Below are positions 8,292-16,371 of a stretch of 54,544 bases of DNA, piece after piece. The notes under the pieces were generated by a model that had not been told where the DNA came from, made no database searches, and saw nothing but the letters and a program-made list of their open reading frames with translations. Source of the stretch: Ureibacillus galli (lineage in GTDB: Bacteria; Bacillota; Bacilli; Bacillales_A; Planococcaceae); the NCBI RefSeq assembly GCF_014836845.1, contig NZ_JACSQA010000024.1:1-54544 (forward strand), read 5' to 3'. Positions within the stretch are counted from its first letter, which is position 1, and every line of letters begins with the position of its first letter. The translations under genes were made by a program, and so were the position numbers.

Positions 8292-8666
8292 ATGGAAAAA
8301 GAATCTTATGTATTAAATGGTAATTTGAAGGATACTGGTTTTGGATATACTTTGTCATTAATTGGTGAGAAATACAAAATGACAATTTTATATGCTTTAT
8401 ATTTAAACAATAAGCCTATTCACTATAACCAATTGAAACGGATGCTTGGCAATATTTCTTTTAAAACATTAACCAATACACTAAAGGAACTTAAGGGTGA
8501 TAAATTAATTAATCGAAAAGAATATCCTCAAGTACCTCCAAAAGTAGAATATAGTTTATCGGAAAAGGGTTTATCACTGATTCCTGTATTAGATGCAATT
8601 TGCTATTGGGGAGAAGGTCAATTGGATAAAAGAAAAGAAGTCACGTTAAAAGTGGACAATAACTAA
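8292..8666 (+). CDS. HxlR-family winged-helix transcriptional regulator
   Basis: A 124-residue MarR-like winged helix of the HxlR family: YTLSLIGEKYKMTILYAL (helix 1), then the recognition region NISFKTLTNTLKELKGDKLINRK and the wing PKVEYSLSEKGLSLIPVLD. ATG follows AAAGGAGAGTG. Many family members that sense quinones or diamide (YodB, HypR) carry a conserved Cys just before helix 1. That position is not Cys here; the only Cys is near residue 105 (AICYWG). Thiol sensing of the YodB type is therefore doubtful. It likely controls the divergent reductase. Confidence 0.9.
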   Translation: MEKESYVLNGNLKDTGFGYTLSLIGEKYKMTILYALYLNNKPIHYNQLKRMLGNISFKTLTNTLKELKGDKLINRKEYPQVPPKVEYSLSEKGLSLIPVLDAICYWGEGQLDKRKEVTLKVDNN

Positions 8667-8744
8667 AGAAGGCTGCCTGGGCAGCAGCCTCGATATACAT
8701 ACATATCAACCTCTATGGTTGGATCTGTTAAATAGCAGAATCAT

Positions 8745-8876
8745 TTATTTCTCCATTAAAGTCAGACCAAGCATTCCATTCAATTCCATAAGATTAGCAG
8801 TAAAAATAAAAATTAGTGAATAAAAAGCCGACATCAAACAAATAAAAGTTGCTTTTATAATAGGCGATTTTAACAA
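8745..8876 (-). pseudogene. Short hydrophobic coding remnant after the XRE regulator
   Basis: A 43-codon minus-strand frame (from a TTG at 8876) overlaps the end of the regulator by coordinates suited to coupled translation. It encodes one clear membrane segment (TFICLMSAFYSLIFIFTANL). XRE regulators of this size are often followed by a small multi-pass membrane protein gene, and this looks like the start or a rearranged piece of one. It could be a genuine tiny protein. Identity unknown. Confidence 0.3.
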
Positions 8877-8878
8877 TC

Positions 8879-9085
8879 TTATTTCCTCTCACTCCTTTTA
8901 AAATCAAAAAGTTCTTCAATGGACATATTAAAAAATATTGCCAAATCATAAGCCAACCAAATTGATGGGTAAAATTTGTCATTTTCTATTGCATTTATGG
9001 CTTACCGTGAAACATTTACTTTCTCTCCTAATTGTCCTTGTGTTAATCCATGTTTTTCTCGAAGATCTTTTACTCTATTTTTCAA
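8879..9085 (-). pseudogene. XRE-family helix-turn-helix regulator, inactivated by a nonsense codon
   Basis: The frame reads KNRVKDLREKHGLTQGQLG, EKVNVSR, stop, then AINAIENDKFYPSIWLAYDL and IEELFDFKRSERK. This is a full 68-residue Cro/CI-type regulator of the small YdbX-like class, in which the sequence after SR is normally Q-T/A-I. The codon at 9002-9004 (codon 28) is TAA where CAA would complete the recognition helix. Everything after it stays in frame to 8879. The first codon is TTG at 9085. One C-to-T change explains the loss. Confidence 0.8.
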
Positions 9086-9102
9086 TATTATTTCACCTTA
9101 TC

Positions 9103-9166
9103 TTGTCAGGTTTACCTTACACTGGGAGTATCAAACTCCAAATATTTCTGTCAAGTAAACCTTACA
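9103..9166 (-). promoter_or_regulatory. Two 19-bp direct repeats upstream of the XRE gene (probable operators)
   Basis: On the minus strand TGTAAGGTTTACTTGACAG (9166-9148) and TGTAAGGTAAACCTGACAA (9121-9103) are repeated 45 bases apart, differing at four positions. The first contains TTGACA, a good -35 hexamer. The second sits immediately before the regulator. Small XRE regulators often bind repeated operators of this kind to control their own gene. The binding protein is inferred. Confidence 0.6.
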
Positions 9167-9395
9167 TTTTTTATAAGAAACCATTTCATAGTACCCCTTA
9201 GCTGCTTTATGAATTTCATCAACACCTTGTAAATCAAGTTCTCTAAGTGCTTCTATTACTTCTGAACCTTCTTTAATATTTCCATATAAGGTGATACATT
9301 TTCATAGATGCGAAAGAATCTTGTAGTGCAGTAACTTTATATCCCTCAAGTATCTCAATTGTTTCCTTTTTAATTTTTCTTTCAGTAGAACTAAA
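9131..9395 (-). pseudogene. Frameshifted remnant of an unidentified gene
   Basis: Two minus-strand frames carry protein-like helical sequence: STERKIKKETIEILEGYKVT and on to SFASMKMYH (about 9389-9295), then in a second frame GNIKEGSEVIEALRELDLQG through KAAKGYYEMVSYKK, ending at 9131. One frameshift near 9290 joins them. I do not recognise the family. The end of this frame overlaps the upstream operator repeat of the XRE gene. Confidence 0.35.
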
Positions 9396-9888
9396 TCAGT
9401 TAGAATAGTATTTGTTACTGTTTTCGAAGCTTTTAAACAACTACTCTAGGTTAAAGTTGTCTAATCCTTCTTTATTTAAATGAAACGTATGTTTTATTAT
9501 CCTCTTTGTTATTCCACTATAAAACCGCATTTAAAAATGCCAAATGCAGTGTGTTTTCATTTACGAAATACACTGCTTATGTACTAGTTATTTGTTTTTG
9601 CCCCCTATTATTGAATAAAGATCAGCCTCTATTAGCTGGTTTTGCGGAATAACAGCTAAAGATGATATTTCAACTAAACTAAATCGTCAGTACAATTTGT
9701 TCAACAAAAAAGCGAAAATCCTTTTTGGATAAACGCCCGATAATAACCTTTTCAATTAATCGATACAGAGTTCAATGTGTCAGGAAACATACTTTATATC
9801 ACACTGTATTCACATGTATGAACATTTTTAAGTATAACCTTGCCTTAAATAAAATTAAGTATATCCTTGCCAAACCGGCAAAAATATA
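9396..9888. other. Non-coding, rearranged stretch
   Basis: No gene is supported. A hairpin GCAGTGT (9546-9552) with ACACTGC (9570-9576) is present. The remainder is AT-rich with short, interrupted frames and looks like debris between mobile-element remnants. Confidence 0.35.
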
Positions 9889-10014
9889 CTTAAAGTCACA
9901 GGACATAAAGATGTGAAAACAACCTTAGATGTATATGCTCACGTTACAAAAAAAGCGAAGGCAGAAACAATCGATAAATTTACTAACTTTATTCATCAAT
10001 CCAATCATGATTAA
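9889..10014 (+). pseudogene. C-terminal remnant of a phage/ICE tyrosine recombinase (integrase)
   Basis: The last 41 codons read LKVTGHKDVKTTLDVYAHVT, KKAKAETIDKF and TNFIHQSNHD before TAA at 10014. G-H-K-D-V-x-T-T-x-x-x-Y-A-H-V is the hallmark C-terminal box of tyrosine recombinases, with the catalytic His region and the nucleophile Tyr. The catalytic Arg and the rest of the protein are absent upstream. It lies 150 bases from the 3' end of ssrA, a standard integration site for such enzymes. Confidence 0.85.
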
Positions 10015-10019
10015 TTTTC

Positions 10020-10060
10020 TAACAAAGGATTAACAAAGGTTAATAAGGTTTTTAATAAGG
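10020..10060 (+). repeat. Four phased 9-mers after the integrase remnant (possible arm-type sites)
   Basis: TAACAAAGG occurs at 10020-10028 and 10031-10039, and TTAATAAGG at 10040-10048 and 10052-10060. Start-to-start distances of 11, 9 and 12 bases place them roughly on one helix face. Repeats like this next to an integrase gene and an attachment site are typical arm-type integrase or Xis binding sites. Confidence 0.45.
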
Positions 10061-10098
10061 TTTCAGTCCAATTCAGGACAACTCAAAGCCATTAAAAA

Positions 10099-10136
10099 AG
10101 TGCCACAAACGTTGATAAATCAACATTTGTGACACT
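10099..10136 (-). terminator. Rho-independent terminator of ssrA
   Basis: An 18-base arm (10136-10119 on the minus strand, beginning AGTGTCACAAATG) pairs with 10116-10099 around a two-base loop with one or two mismatches. It is followed on the minus strand by TTTTTTAATGG. It sits 28 bases beyond the tmRNA 3' end. Confidence 0.85.
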
Positions 10137-10163
10137 CCATGAAACTCAGTACATTTCACTGTA

Positions 10164-10515
10164 TGGAGACGGCGGGAGTCGAACCCGCGTCCAGAAACTC
10201 CAATACTCAAGCTTCTACGCGTGTAGTTTGCCTATTTACAATTCGCGTGTCATTATGCCGACAAACAGGCGTCCTGCACGCTAGCTTGGAAATCTCTTGA
10301 CGGTGACTCAAGCGGCACCACCGACCGTATCCCACTAAAGTTGAGCCCCACGTTCTCTACATGGGCGATAGAGAGGCGGAGCGCTACGAGACTAAGCTGC
10401 GTAAGCTAAATTTTGTTGTTTGCCAGTTATTATATAACTTCCGTTGATGACGGAGCCGAGACCTCCGACGCGCAGCTCAAGCTTGAACCATCCCTGTCGA
10501 ATCCGTAACGTCCCC
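10164..10515 (-). ncRNA. ssrA: Transfer-messenger RNA (tmRNA)
   Basis: With SmpB it rescues stalled ribosomes. The 5' part GGGGACGTTACGGATTCGAC and 3' part GGGTTCGACTCCCGCCGTCTC form the tRNA-like domain, with GGGGAC pairing with GTCTCC; the CCA end is not encoded. The tag frame, GGC at 10424 to TAG at 10392, encodes GKQQNLAYAA, so the full tag is A-GKQQNLAYAA. The end AYAA differs from the usual ALAA degradation signal. It lies downstream of smpB as in Bacillus subtilis, and an integrase remnant abuts its 3' side. Confidence 0.97.
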
Positions 10516-10689
10516 CTATTATAATAAGGAGATGTGTTTTCACACATACGGGAAAAGGCGCTATAAGCTTGTGCCTTAATGCACTGGCAATTTGTATTCT
10601 TATTATAAGATAATTATAGCAAAACTTCAACACATCTCTTTATTCCTACAGTACCTTTATTAACCAAAGTCCGTAAAACTAGCCAATCT
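10516..10689. other. Leader/promoter region of ssrA
   Basis: No gene is seen. On the minus strand there are TATAAT-like boxes in TTGCTATAATTATC (about 10610) and TTATTATAATAGG just before the mature 5' end. A hairpin GATGTGTTTTC/ACACAT-like element near 10530 may be part of the processed 5' leader. Confidence 0.4.
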
Positions 10690-10739
10690 CTAAAACTAAT
10701 TCTTCGCTTAAATGCTCGTTCCAATTTCCGTTTTGCTTC
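10690..10739 (-). repeat. Second degenerate copy of the smpB tail
   Basis: On the minus strand this 50-base block reads EAKRKLERAF in the smpB-like frame and then loses one base, shifting the frame before the old stop. It is roughly three-quarters identical to the true smpB end at 10895-10946. In another frame it reads SERKQNGNWNEHLSEELV. Confidence 0.65.
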
Positions 10740-10786
10740 CGTTCACTCCGTATATGAATGAGGACCAACTTTCGTACTCACTTTAC

Positions 10787-10838
10787 CTTAGAATTGATTC
10801 TTCGCTTTAAACGCACGTTCCATCTCACGCTTTGCTTC
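10787..10838 (-). repeat. First downstream copy of the smpB tail, including the stop codon
   Basis: This 52-base block reads [16 protein letters not shown] then TAA, against [16 protein letters not shown] in the real gene (10895-10946). Five bases differ and four of those are synonymous, so this copy seems once to have been under coding constraint. The similarity starts at GAAGCA and ends just after the stop. No ribosome site or gene body precedes it. Confidence 0.8.
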
Positions 10839-10895
10839 CGATCACTCTGTTCACTACGCAGAAGATTATGATTCATCTTTTGTAATCATTTTAAC

Positions 10896-11363
10896 TTAGA
10901 ATTGATTTTTTGCTTTAAATGCTCGTTCCATCTCAAGCTTTGCTTCTTTTTTCTTCATGTCATCGCGCTTGTCGTAGTTTTTCTTACCTTTCCCTAGCCC
11001 GATTAATAGTTTCGCATAGCCGTCTTTAATGTACATTTTTAATGGAACAATTGTGTAACCGTCTTGTTTTGTTAAGCCGATTAATTCATTAATTTGCTTC
11101 TTATGTAACAGCAATTTACGCACACGAAGTGGGTCGTGGTTAAAACGGTTCCCTTGATCATAAGGGCTAATATGCATATTGGAAATCCATGCTTCGCCGT
11201 TTCGAATTCGCACGAAGGAATCCTTTAACTGGACTTTTCCTGCGCGGATGGCTTTAATTTCCGTTCCTTGCAACACCATTCCCGCTTCATACGTTTCTTC
11301 AATAAAGTAATCATGGCCCGCTTTTTTATTTTGTGCTAATACTTTCCCAGTTCCTTTTGCCAT
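10896..11363 (-). CDS. smpB: SsrA-binding protein SmpB
   Basis: Binds the tRNA-like domain of tmRNA and delivers it to stalled ribosomes; its C-terminal tail occupies the empty mRNA channel. The 155 residues have the family start [22 protein letters not shown], the core [18 protein letters not shown] and the basic tail ending KAKNQF. ATG follows AGGTGTCC. It lies 100 bases after rnr and upstream of ssrA, the common Bacillus order. The last 16 codons are echoed twice in the downstream intergenic region. Confidence 0.98.
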   Translation of the reverse strand: MAKGTGKVLAQNKKAGHDYFIEETYEAGMVLQGTEIKAIRAGKVQLKDSFVRIRNGEAWISNMHISPYDQGNRFNHDPLRVRKLLLHKKQINELIGLTKQDGYTIVPLKMYIKDGYAKLLIGLGKGKKNYDKRDDMKKKEAKLEMERAFKAKNQF

Positions 11364-11427
11364 AAAAGGACACCTCCCAATCTACCAATACCAACAAAGT
11401 ATACTATCTTTTTAAACAAAATAACGT

Positions 11428-11456
11428 CCAAGTGCAAGCTTTCACTTACACTTGGG
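11428..11456 (-). terminator. Hairpin between rnr and smpB
   Basis: CCAAGTG and CACTTGG arms about 13 bases apart are followed on the minus strand by a T-rich stretch (TTATTTTGTTT). It may be a partial terminator that sets the rnr-to-smpB ratio. The T-run is interrupted, so read-through is likely. Confidence 0.45.
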
Positions 11457-11462
11457 CGATTG

Positions 11463-13832
11463 TTATCGTCTTTTTGATTTTTTCTTTTTCGATTTTTTCG
11501 CAACGCCTTCGTAAAACTTCTGTTTTTGTTTTACTTTACGTCCGCCTGAACTTTTTTCATCTTTCCCTCGGCCAGCGCCACCTTTTTCGTTGCGCTCCTT
11601 TTTACCAGGGCGATTACTTCGGCCTTCTCCATCGGCTTTTCTACCTGCATGAATAACCTTTGGTGCACTTTTTCGCGTTCTGCCACCATAAGATTTCACC
11701 ATATCGACGATTTCGAAGTCAACCGATGACTCTTCTATAATAACATTGGATACGCGAACCTTCACTTCATCCCCAATACGGAATTGGCGGTTCGTATGCT
11801 CGCCAATCATCATCATCGAACGTTCATCGAAATGATAATAATCGTCGGTCATATTGCTAATGTGGACAAGTCCTTCAATCGTATTTGGTAACTCGACGAA
11901 AATACCAAAGTTTGTAATAGAAGAGACAATCCCTTCAAATTCTTCGCCAATTTTATCGGACATGAATTGTGCTTTTTTCAATGCATCCGTATCACGCTCT
12001 GCATCGACTGCACGGCGTTCCCGTTCGGAAGTATGATCCGCAATTTCATCCATTACTTGTGCCCATTTGAAAGTAGTTTCCTTCGATACATCCCCTTCAA
12101 CTAAATACGTACGGATTAAGCGGTGAACGATTAAATCCGGGTAACGTCGGATTGGTGATGTGAAATGAGTATAGAAATCCGTCGACAAACCGAAGTGACC
12201 AATGGATTCCGGATAATATTTCGCCTGTTGCATCGAACGTAATAACATTGTTGAAATAACCGGCTCTTCTGGCATTCCTTCAATTGCCGTAATAATATCT
12301 TGTAAAGCTTTTGGATGAACTGAATTTCCTGTTCCTTTTACAACTAAACCGAAATTCGTTACGAATTCAAAGAAGCGTTGTAATTTTTCTGGTTTTGGAT
12401 CTTCGTGAATACGGTATAAAAACGGTACTTGCATCCAATGGAAATGTTCCGCCACTGTTTCATTCGCTGCTAACATGAACTCTTCGATTAATCGCTCAGA
12501 TACTGTTCGCTCACGAATAACGATATCCGTAGGCCAGCCATCTTCATCTACTAGCACTTTCGACTCTTTAAAATCAAAGTCAATCGCACCGCGCTCCATT
12601 CGTTTGTTCCGTAAAATGGCAGCGAGATCTTTCATATCTTTAAACATTGGAACAAGCTTTTCATATCGTTTAATTAGCTCTTCGTCTTCTTCTTCCAAAA
12701 TTTTATACACATCGGAATAAGTCATTCGTTCCGTCGTTTTAATGACACTTTGGAAAATTTCATGTTCAATTACTTGTCCGTTTTGGTCAATAATCATTTC
12801 ACAAGACAATGTTAAACGATCCACTTGTGGATTTAATGAACAAATACCGTTCGATAACCGGTGAGGAATCATTGGAATCACTCGGTCCGTTAAGTAAACA
12901 CTCGTTGCCCGTTCATAAGCTTCCGTATCGATAATGGAACCTTCTGTTACGTAATAACTAACGTCGGCAATATGAACGCCTAGTTTATACGTACCATCTT
13001 CCAACTTCGTAACGGTTACGGCATCGTCCAAGTCTTTTGCATCGGCGCCGTCAATCGTCACAATCGTTTCGTTCCGTAAATCACGACGACCAACTAAATC
13101 CGCCTCCGTAATTTCATCGGGCACTTCCCCTGCTGCTTCAACTACTTCTGGTGGAAACTCAGGTGGAATGCCATGTTTATAAAGAATCGATAAAATATCG
13201 ACGCCCGGATCATTTTTGTGACCTAAAATTTTCGTAACCATTCCTGTTGCCGATTTAATATCATCTGGCCAATTCGTAATTTCCACAACGACTTTATGGC
13301 CATCTACAGCCCCTAAGGAATCCTCTTTCGTTACGAAAATATCCATGTTTAACTTTTTATCATCTGTTACGACAAAACCAAAGCCTCTGTTTGCTTGATA
13401 TGTACCGACAAATGTCGTTTTACTACGTTCAATTACTTTTGTAACGGTACCTTCTCTTCTGTCTCCCGATGATTCTTTTAATACACGAATTAAGACGATA
13501 TCTCCGTTTAATGCGCCATTGACTTCATGGGGTGGAATAAAAATATCATCCATGCCTTCTTCATCTGGCGTCACGAAACCGAAGCCTTTTGCATGACCGA
13601 TGAATTTCCCTCGAAGTAAGTTCATCCGTTCTGGCAATCCGTAACGATTTGAACGGGAACGTACGATTAACCCTTCATCTTCCATGCGGACAAGCATTTT
13701 CACTAGCTCTTTAAATTCGTCCGCATCTTCTAATTCAAGCAGCTCTTCCAGTTCATCCACCTTTAGTGGTTTATAATCATCTTGCTTCATTAACTGTAAT
13801 AGACGCTCTTGTAATTCATTACTTTGTGTCAT
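11463..13832 (-). CDS. rnr: Ribonuclease R (3'-5' exoribonuclease)
   Basis: A processive hydrolytic 3'-5' exoribonuclease that degrades structured RNA, including non-stop mRNA in the tmRNA pathway. Its 789 residues hold an N-terminal winged helix (about 1-65), cold-shock domains ([20 protein letters not shown] and [11 protein letters not shown]), and the RNB catalytic domain with Asp cluster [12 protein letters not shown] and [11 protein letters not shown]. An S1 domain ([19 protein letters not shown]) and a very basic Lys/Arg tail follow. ATG follows GGAGGG. It lies 50 bases after est, ahead of smpB. Confidence 0.98.
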   Translation of the reverse strand: MTQSNELQERLLQLMKQDDYKPLKVDELEELLELEDADEFKELVKMLVRMEDEGLIVRSRSNRYGLPERMNLLRGKFIGHAKGFGFVTPDEEGMDDIFIPPHEVNGALNGDIVLIRVLKESSGDRREGTVTKVIERSKTTFVGTYQANRGFGFVVTDDKKLNMDIFVTKEDSLGAVDGHKVVVEITNWPDDIKSATGMVTKILGHKNDPGVDILSILYKHGIPPEFPPEVVEAAGEVPDEITEADLVGRRDLRNETIVTIDGADAKDLDDAVTVTKLEDGTYKLGVHIADVSYYVTEGSIIDTEAYERATSVYLTDRVIPMIPHRLSNGICSLNPQVDRLTLSCEMIIDQNGQVIEHEIFQSVIKTTERMTYSDVYKILEEEDEELIKRYEKLVPMFKDMKDLAAILRNKRMERGAIDFDFKESKVLVDEDGWPTDIVIRERTVSERLIEEFMLAANETVAEHFHWMQVPFLYRIHEDPKPEKLQRFFEFVTNFGLVVKGTGNSVHPKALQDIITAIEGMPEEPVISTMLLRSMQQAKYYPESIGHFGLSTDFYTHFTSPIRRYPDLIVHRLIRTYLVEGDVSKETTFKWAQVMDEIADHTSERERRAVDAERDTDALKKAQFMSDKIGEEFEGIVSSITNFGIFVELPNTIEGLVHISNMTDDYYHFDERSMMMIGEHTNRQFRIGDEVKVRVSNVIIEESSVDFEIVDMVKSYGGRTRKSAPKVIHAGRKADGEGRSNRPGKKERNEKGGAGRGKDEKSSGGRKVKQKQKFYEGVAKKSKKKKSKRR

Positions 13833-13882
13833 ATAATTTCCCTCCTTTTTGCAATACTAACTACAATGCTGTGTTGATGCGG

Positions 13883-14629
13883 TTAGTCTTCCCAATCCAG
13901 TGATTGTAAAAATTCATAAACCGTTTCGTGTAGCAACGCTTTTTCTTTATCTAATGTAATAACGTGCCCTGAATGCTCAAACCATTTGATTTCTTTTCTT
14001 AAGGATTCCACTTCATCATAAATAATATGAGCAGAATTCGGGTCAATAATTTCATCATTTTTCGATTGTACGACGAGAATCGGTGCATAAACCATATCTA
14101 ACTCAGATCGAACACTTTCGACAAGTTGTTTTAGTTCCGATAACGACGGCATTCCCTGTTGACGAATCGCTTCTACTTCCTGTTCGATGACTGCTTCGTC
14201 TTTTCCTTCAAACCGTTTAAAGTCGCCAGCATATTTTAAAACGCCATCAAACATTTTTTCCGTTGTTCTCATGACCATTGGCGAACACATCGTTACAATT
14301 CCCTTCACAGGTGTTGATAAACTTAATTTTAATGAAAAGACGCCACCTAACGATAAACCGACGACAGCGATTTTTTCGTAGCCTGCCTCTTTTAATGTGT
14401 TATATCCTTTTACAACATCTTGCCACCAATCCTCTGGCGATGTTTCGATTAACTGTTCAGGTGGTACGCCGTGACCTTTATAATGGGGAGCATGGCTTGT
14501 ATAACCTTTCTTTTCTAAAAACCTTCCGAGCATCCGAACGTCTGAAGAACTGCCTGTAAAACCGTGTAATAATAGTACGGCCCGTTCCCCTGCTTTAAAG
14601 AAAAATGGTTTTATTTCAGCATTACGCAT
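13883..14629 (-). CDS. est: Carboxylesterase (Est30-type alpha/beta hydrolase)
   Basis: Cytosolic serine esterase of short-chain esters. The 248 residues equal the length of Geobacillus Est30. Seen: oxyanion-loop [10 protein letters not shown], nucleophile elbow GLSLGG (Ser near 94), Asp in KNDEIIDP (near 193) and His in HSGHVITLD (near 223). ATG lies after GGAGGATTTCAT. It sits between secG and rnr as in Bacillus subtilis (yvaK). A terminator separates it from secG, so it probably has its own promoter in 14630-14690. Natural substrate unknown. Confidence 0.95.
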   Translation of the reverse strand: MRNAEIKPFFFKAGERAVLLLHGFTGSSSDVRMLGRFLEKKGYTSHAPHYKGHGVPPEQLIETSPEDWWQDVVKGYNTLKEAGYEKIAVVGLSLGGVFSLKLSLSTPVKGIVTMCSPMVMRTTEKMFDGVLKYAGDFKRFEGKDEAVIEQEVEAIRQQGMPSLSELKQLVESVRSELDMVYAPILVVQSKNDEIIDPNSAHIIYDEVESLRKEIKWFEHSGHVITLDKEKALLHETVYEFLQSLDWED

Positions 14630-14689
14630 ATGAAATCCTCCAAAAAATAGTTACGTATACATATTCTGCACATCTCATATTATAAATTA

Positions 14690-14719
14690 AAACGCCTAAC
14701 CATGCTCGGTTAGGCGTTG
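14690..14719 (-). terminator. Rho-independent terminator of secG
   Basis: AACGCCTAACC (14691-14701) and GGTTAGGCGTT (14708-14718) form a perfect 11-bp stem with a six-base loop, followed on the minus strand by TTTAATTTATA. Confidence 0.85.
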
Positions 14720-14792
14720 GATAATGTAAATTAAATTCATTTATTTCTAATAGGATTGGCGAAAATTTCACCATTTAATCATGTACAATCGA

Positions 14793-15020
14793 TTAAATTT
14801 TCACAATCACTAAAGCTAAAATGAAAAACAATACGGCAAGAACAATCGTTATTCTATGTAAAATTAAATCCATTCCTCTTGCTTTTTGTTTACCGAAAAG
14901 TTGCTCAGCTCCACCCGAGATGGCACCTGATAAGCCTGTACTTTTACCTGATTGTAGTAATACGATCACGATTAAAGCAACGCTTACGATAATCAATAAT
15001 GTTAGTAACAAAGTATGCAT
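14793..15020 (-). CDS. secG: Protein-export membrane protein SecG
   Basis: Auxiliary subunit of the SecYEG translocon. The 75 residues show two membrane segments (about 3-22 and 52-74) joined by the conserved cytosolic loop [34 protein letters not shown] precedes the ATG. It is monocistronic here, with its own promoter and terminator. Confidence 0.97.
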   Translation of the reverse strand: MHTLLLTLLIIVSVALIVIVLLQSGKSTGLSGAISGGAEQLFGKQKARGMDLILHRITIVLAVLFFILALVIVKI

Positions 15021-15058
15021 AACTCCACCTCCTGAAATAGAAACTTCACAACATAGTC

Positions 15059-15087
15059 AGTATAGCAAAATTCCACTAAAGATACAA
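15059..15087 (-). promoter_or_regulatory. Sigma-A promoter of secG
   Basis: On the minus strand TTGTAT (15087-15082) and TATACT (15064-15059) are 17 bases apart and about 40 bases before the start codon. Confidence 0.65.
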
Positions 15088-15372
15088 TATTCAGACGGAA
15101 AATGGTTGGTATAATTTAGTATTCAATAGAAATCTTTCAAAACGGTGTTAGTTTTAATTTGAATGTAAATCTATGAAATTAGGATGATGCCGCCTTTATT
15201 CATATTAAGAAAACGCTTTACTGATTTCTATCATTTTTTCTCTTTTATTCTACATTTTTATACTTTTTTTCTCACTTAACGACGATTATTCTTATTTTTC
15301 AGAATTTTATTGTAATTACGAAAATATTCTTTTAGAATGATACCCATTCAATAGAAAAGGGGTAACACGAAT
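15088..15372. other. Intergenic region before the BASS transporter
   Basis: There is no gene in this AT-rich divergent spacer. AGAAAACGCTTTACT (about 15208-15222) is reminiscent of a CcpA cre box but lacks the outer TG/CA pair. The ribosome site AAAAGGGG lies near 15354-15361. Confidence 0.35.
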
Positions 15373-16329
15373 ATGAACGCTTTACAAAAAATTGGGAAAT
15401 TTGCCGGAAATACTTTTGCCCTTTGGGTTTTAGTAGCTGCCGGATTAGCCCTTTGGATGCCAAATAATTTTACATGGCTTGGTAATTATATAACGCCATT
15501 ACTCGGCATTGTCATGTTTGGGATGGGGATGACGTTAAAAGTTGAAGATTTTAAACTCATTATGAAGGAACCAAAAAGGGTATTAATTGGGATTGTGTCC
15601 CAGTTCGTTATTATGCCATCCTTAGCTTTTGCTTTAGCCAAACTATTCCAACTACAACCGGAAGTTGCCGTTGGAGTCATTTTAGTCGGTTGTTGTCCTG
15701 GAGGTACATCTTCCAACGTTATGACGTTCTTATCGAAAGGAAATACGGCCTTATCTGTTACGATTACTTCCTTTACAACATTATTAGCACCATTAGTCAC
15801 ACCTGCTTTAATTTATTTACTCGCTAGTGAATGGTTACCGGTATCATTCTCAGCTATGTTTATGTCGGTTGTACAAGTTGTCTTAATTCCGATTATTTTA
15901 GGGATTATTGCTCAATTCGTCTTTAAACCACTTGTGGCAAAAAGTGTAGACATTTTACCGACTGTTTCGGTTATTGCGATTGTATTAATTGTTGCTGCTG
16001 TCGTAAGTGGTAGCCGCGACAAAATTTTAGAAACGGGGCTACTTATTTTCGCAGTAGTCATTCTCCATAACGGGCTTGGTTATTTATTTGGCTATTTAAT
16101 TGGCAAACTATTCAAAATGAAATACGAAGACAAAAAAGCGATTTCCATCGAAGTGGGAATGCAAAATTCCGGTTTAGGCGCCCAATTAGCTATGGCCCAC
16201 TTTAATCCGGTTTCTGCCGTACCGAGTGCCATCTTTAGTTTCTGGCACAACATTTCCGGACCAATTTTAGCCACTTATTGGAGTTCAAGGGCTTCGAAAA
16301 TGGCGAAGGAAGAAGAAAAAACAAATTAA
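15373..16329 (+). CDS. Bile acid:sodium symporter family (BASS) transporter
   Basis: Sodium-coupled importer of an organic anion in the cytoplasmic membrane. The 318 residues have about ten membrane segments and the family signatures GIVMFGMGMTL, GVILVGCCPGGTSSNVMTFLSKGN (sodium-site crossover region) and GMQNSGLGAQLAM, with the second crossover. It resembles Bacillus YocS. Bacterial members carry substrates such as pantoate or 2-keto acids as well as bile acids, so the substrate is open. It is a single gene, convergent with the next one across a shared terminator. Confidence 0.92.
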   Translation: MNALQKIGKFAGNTFALWVLVAAGLALWMPNNFTWLGNYITPLLGIVMFGMGMTLKVEDFKLIMKEPKRVLIGIVSQFVIMPSLAFALAKLFQLQPEVAVGVILVGCCPGGTSSNVMTFLSKGNTALSVTITSFTTLLAPLVTPALIYLLASEWLPVSFSAMFMSVVQVVLIPIILGIIAQFVFKPLVAKSVDILPTVSVIAIVLIVAAVVSGSRDKILETGLLIFAVVILHNGLGYLFGYLIGKLFKMKYEDKKAISIEVGMQNSGLGAQLAMAHFNPVSAVPSAIFSFWHNISGPILATYWSSRASKMAKEEEKTN

Positions 16330-16341
16330 ATCAACACAAAG

Positions 16342-16370
16342 AAAGGGTGGAAATCATCTCCACCCTTTTT
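16342..16370. terminator. Bidirectional terminator
   Basis: AAAGGGTGGA (16342-16351) pairs with TCCACCCTTT (16359-16368), followed by TTT on the plus strand. It serves the two convergent transporter genes. Confidence 0.85.
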
Positions 16371-16371
16371 G

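Noticed and set aside
6978-9644. A 16-base exact match (CTATTAGCTGGTTTTG) at 6978-6993 and 9629-9644
   Set aside because: One 16-base match between AT-rich stretches in a 55-kb window is not far from chance, and the flanks do not extend it.
9725-9916. 63-codon plus-strand frame upstream of the integrase remnant
   Set aside because: No ribosome site or recognisable motif; it overlaps the integrase remnant in another frame.
10747-10840. Short frames across the smpB-tail copies on the minus strand (about 30 codons each)
   Set aside because: They read the copies in other frames and lack ribosome sites; the repeat itself is the better explanation.
15206-15222. cre-like sequence before the BASS transporter
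   Set aside because: Lacks the outer TG and CA of the consensus; kept only as a remark in the intergenic entry.
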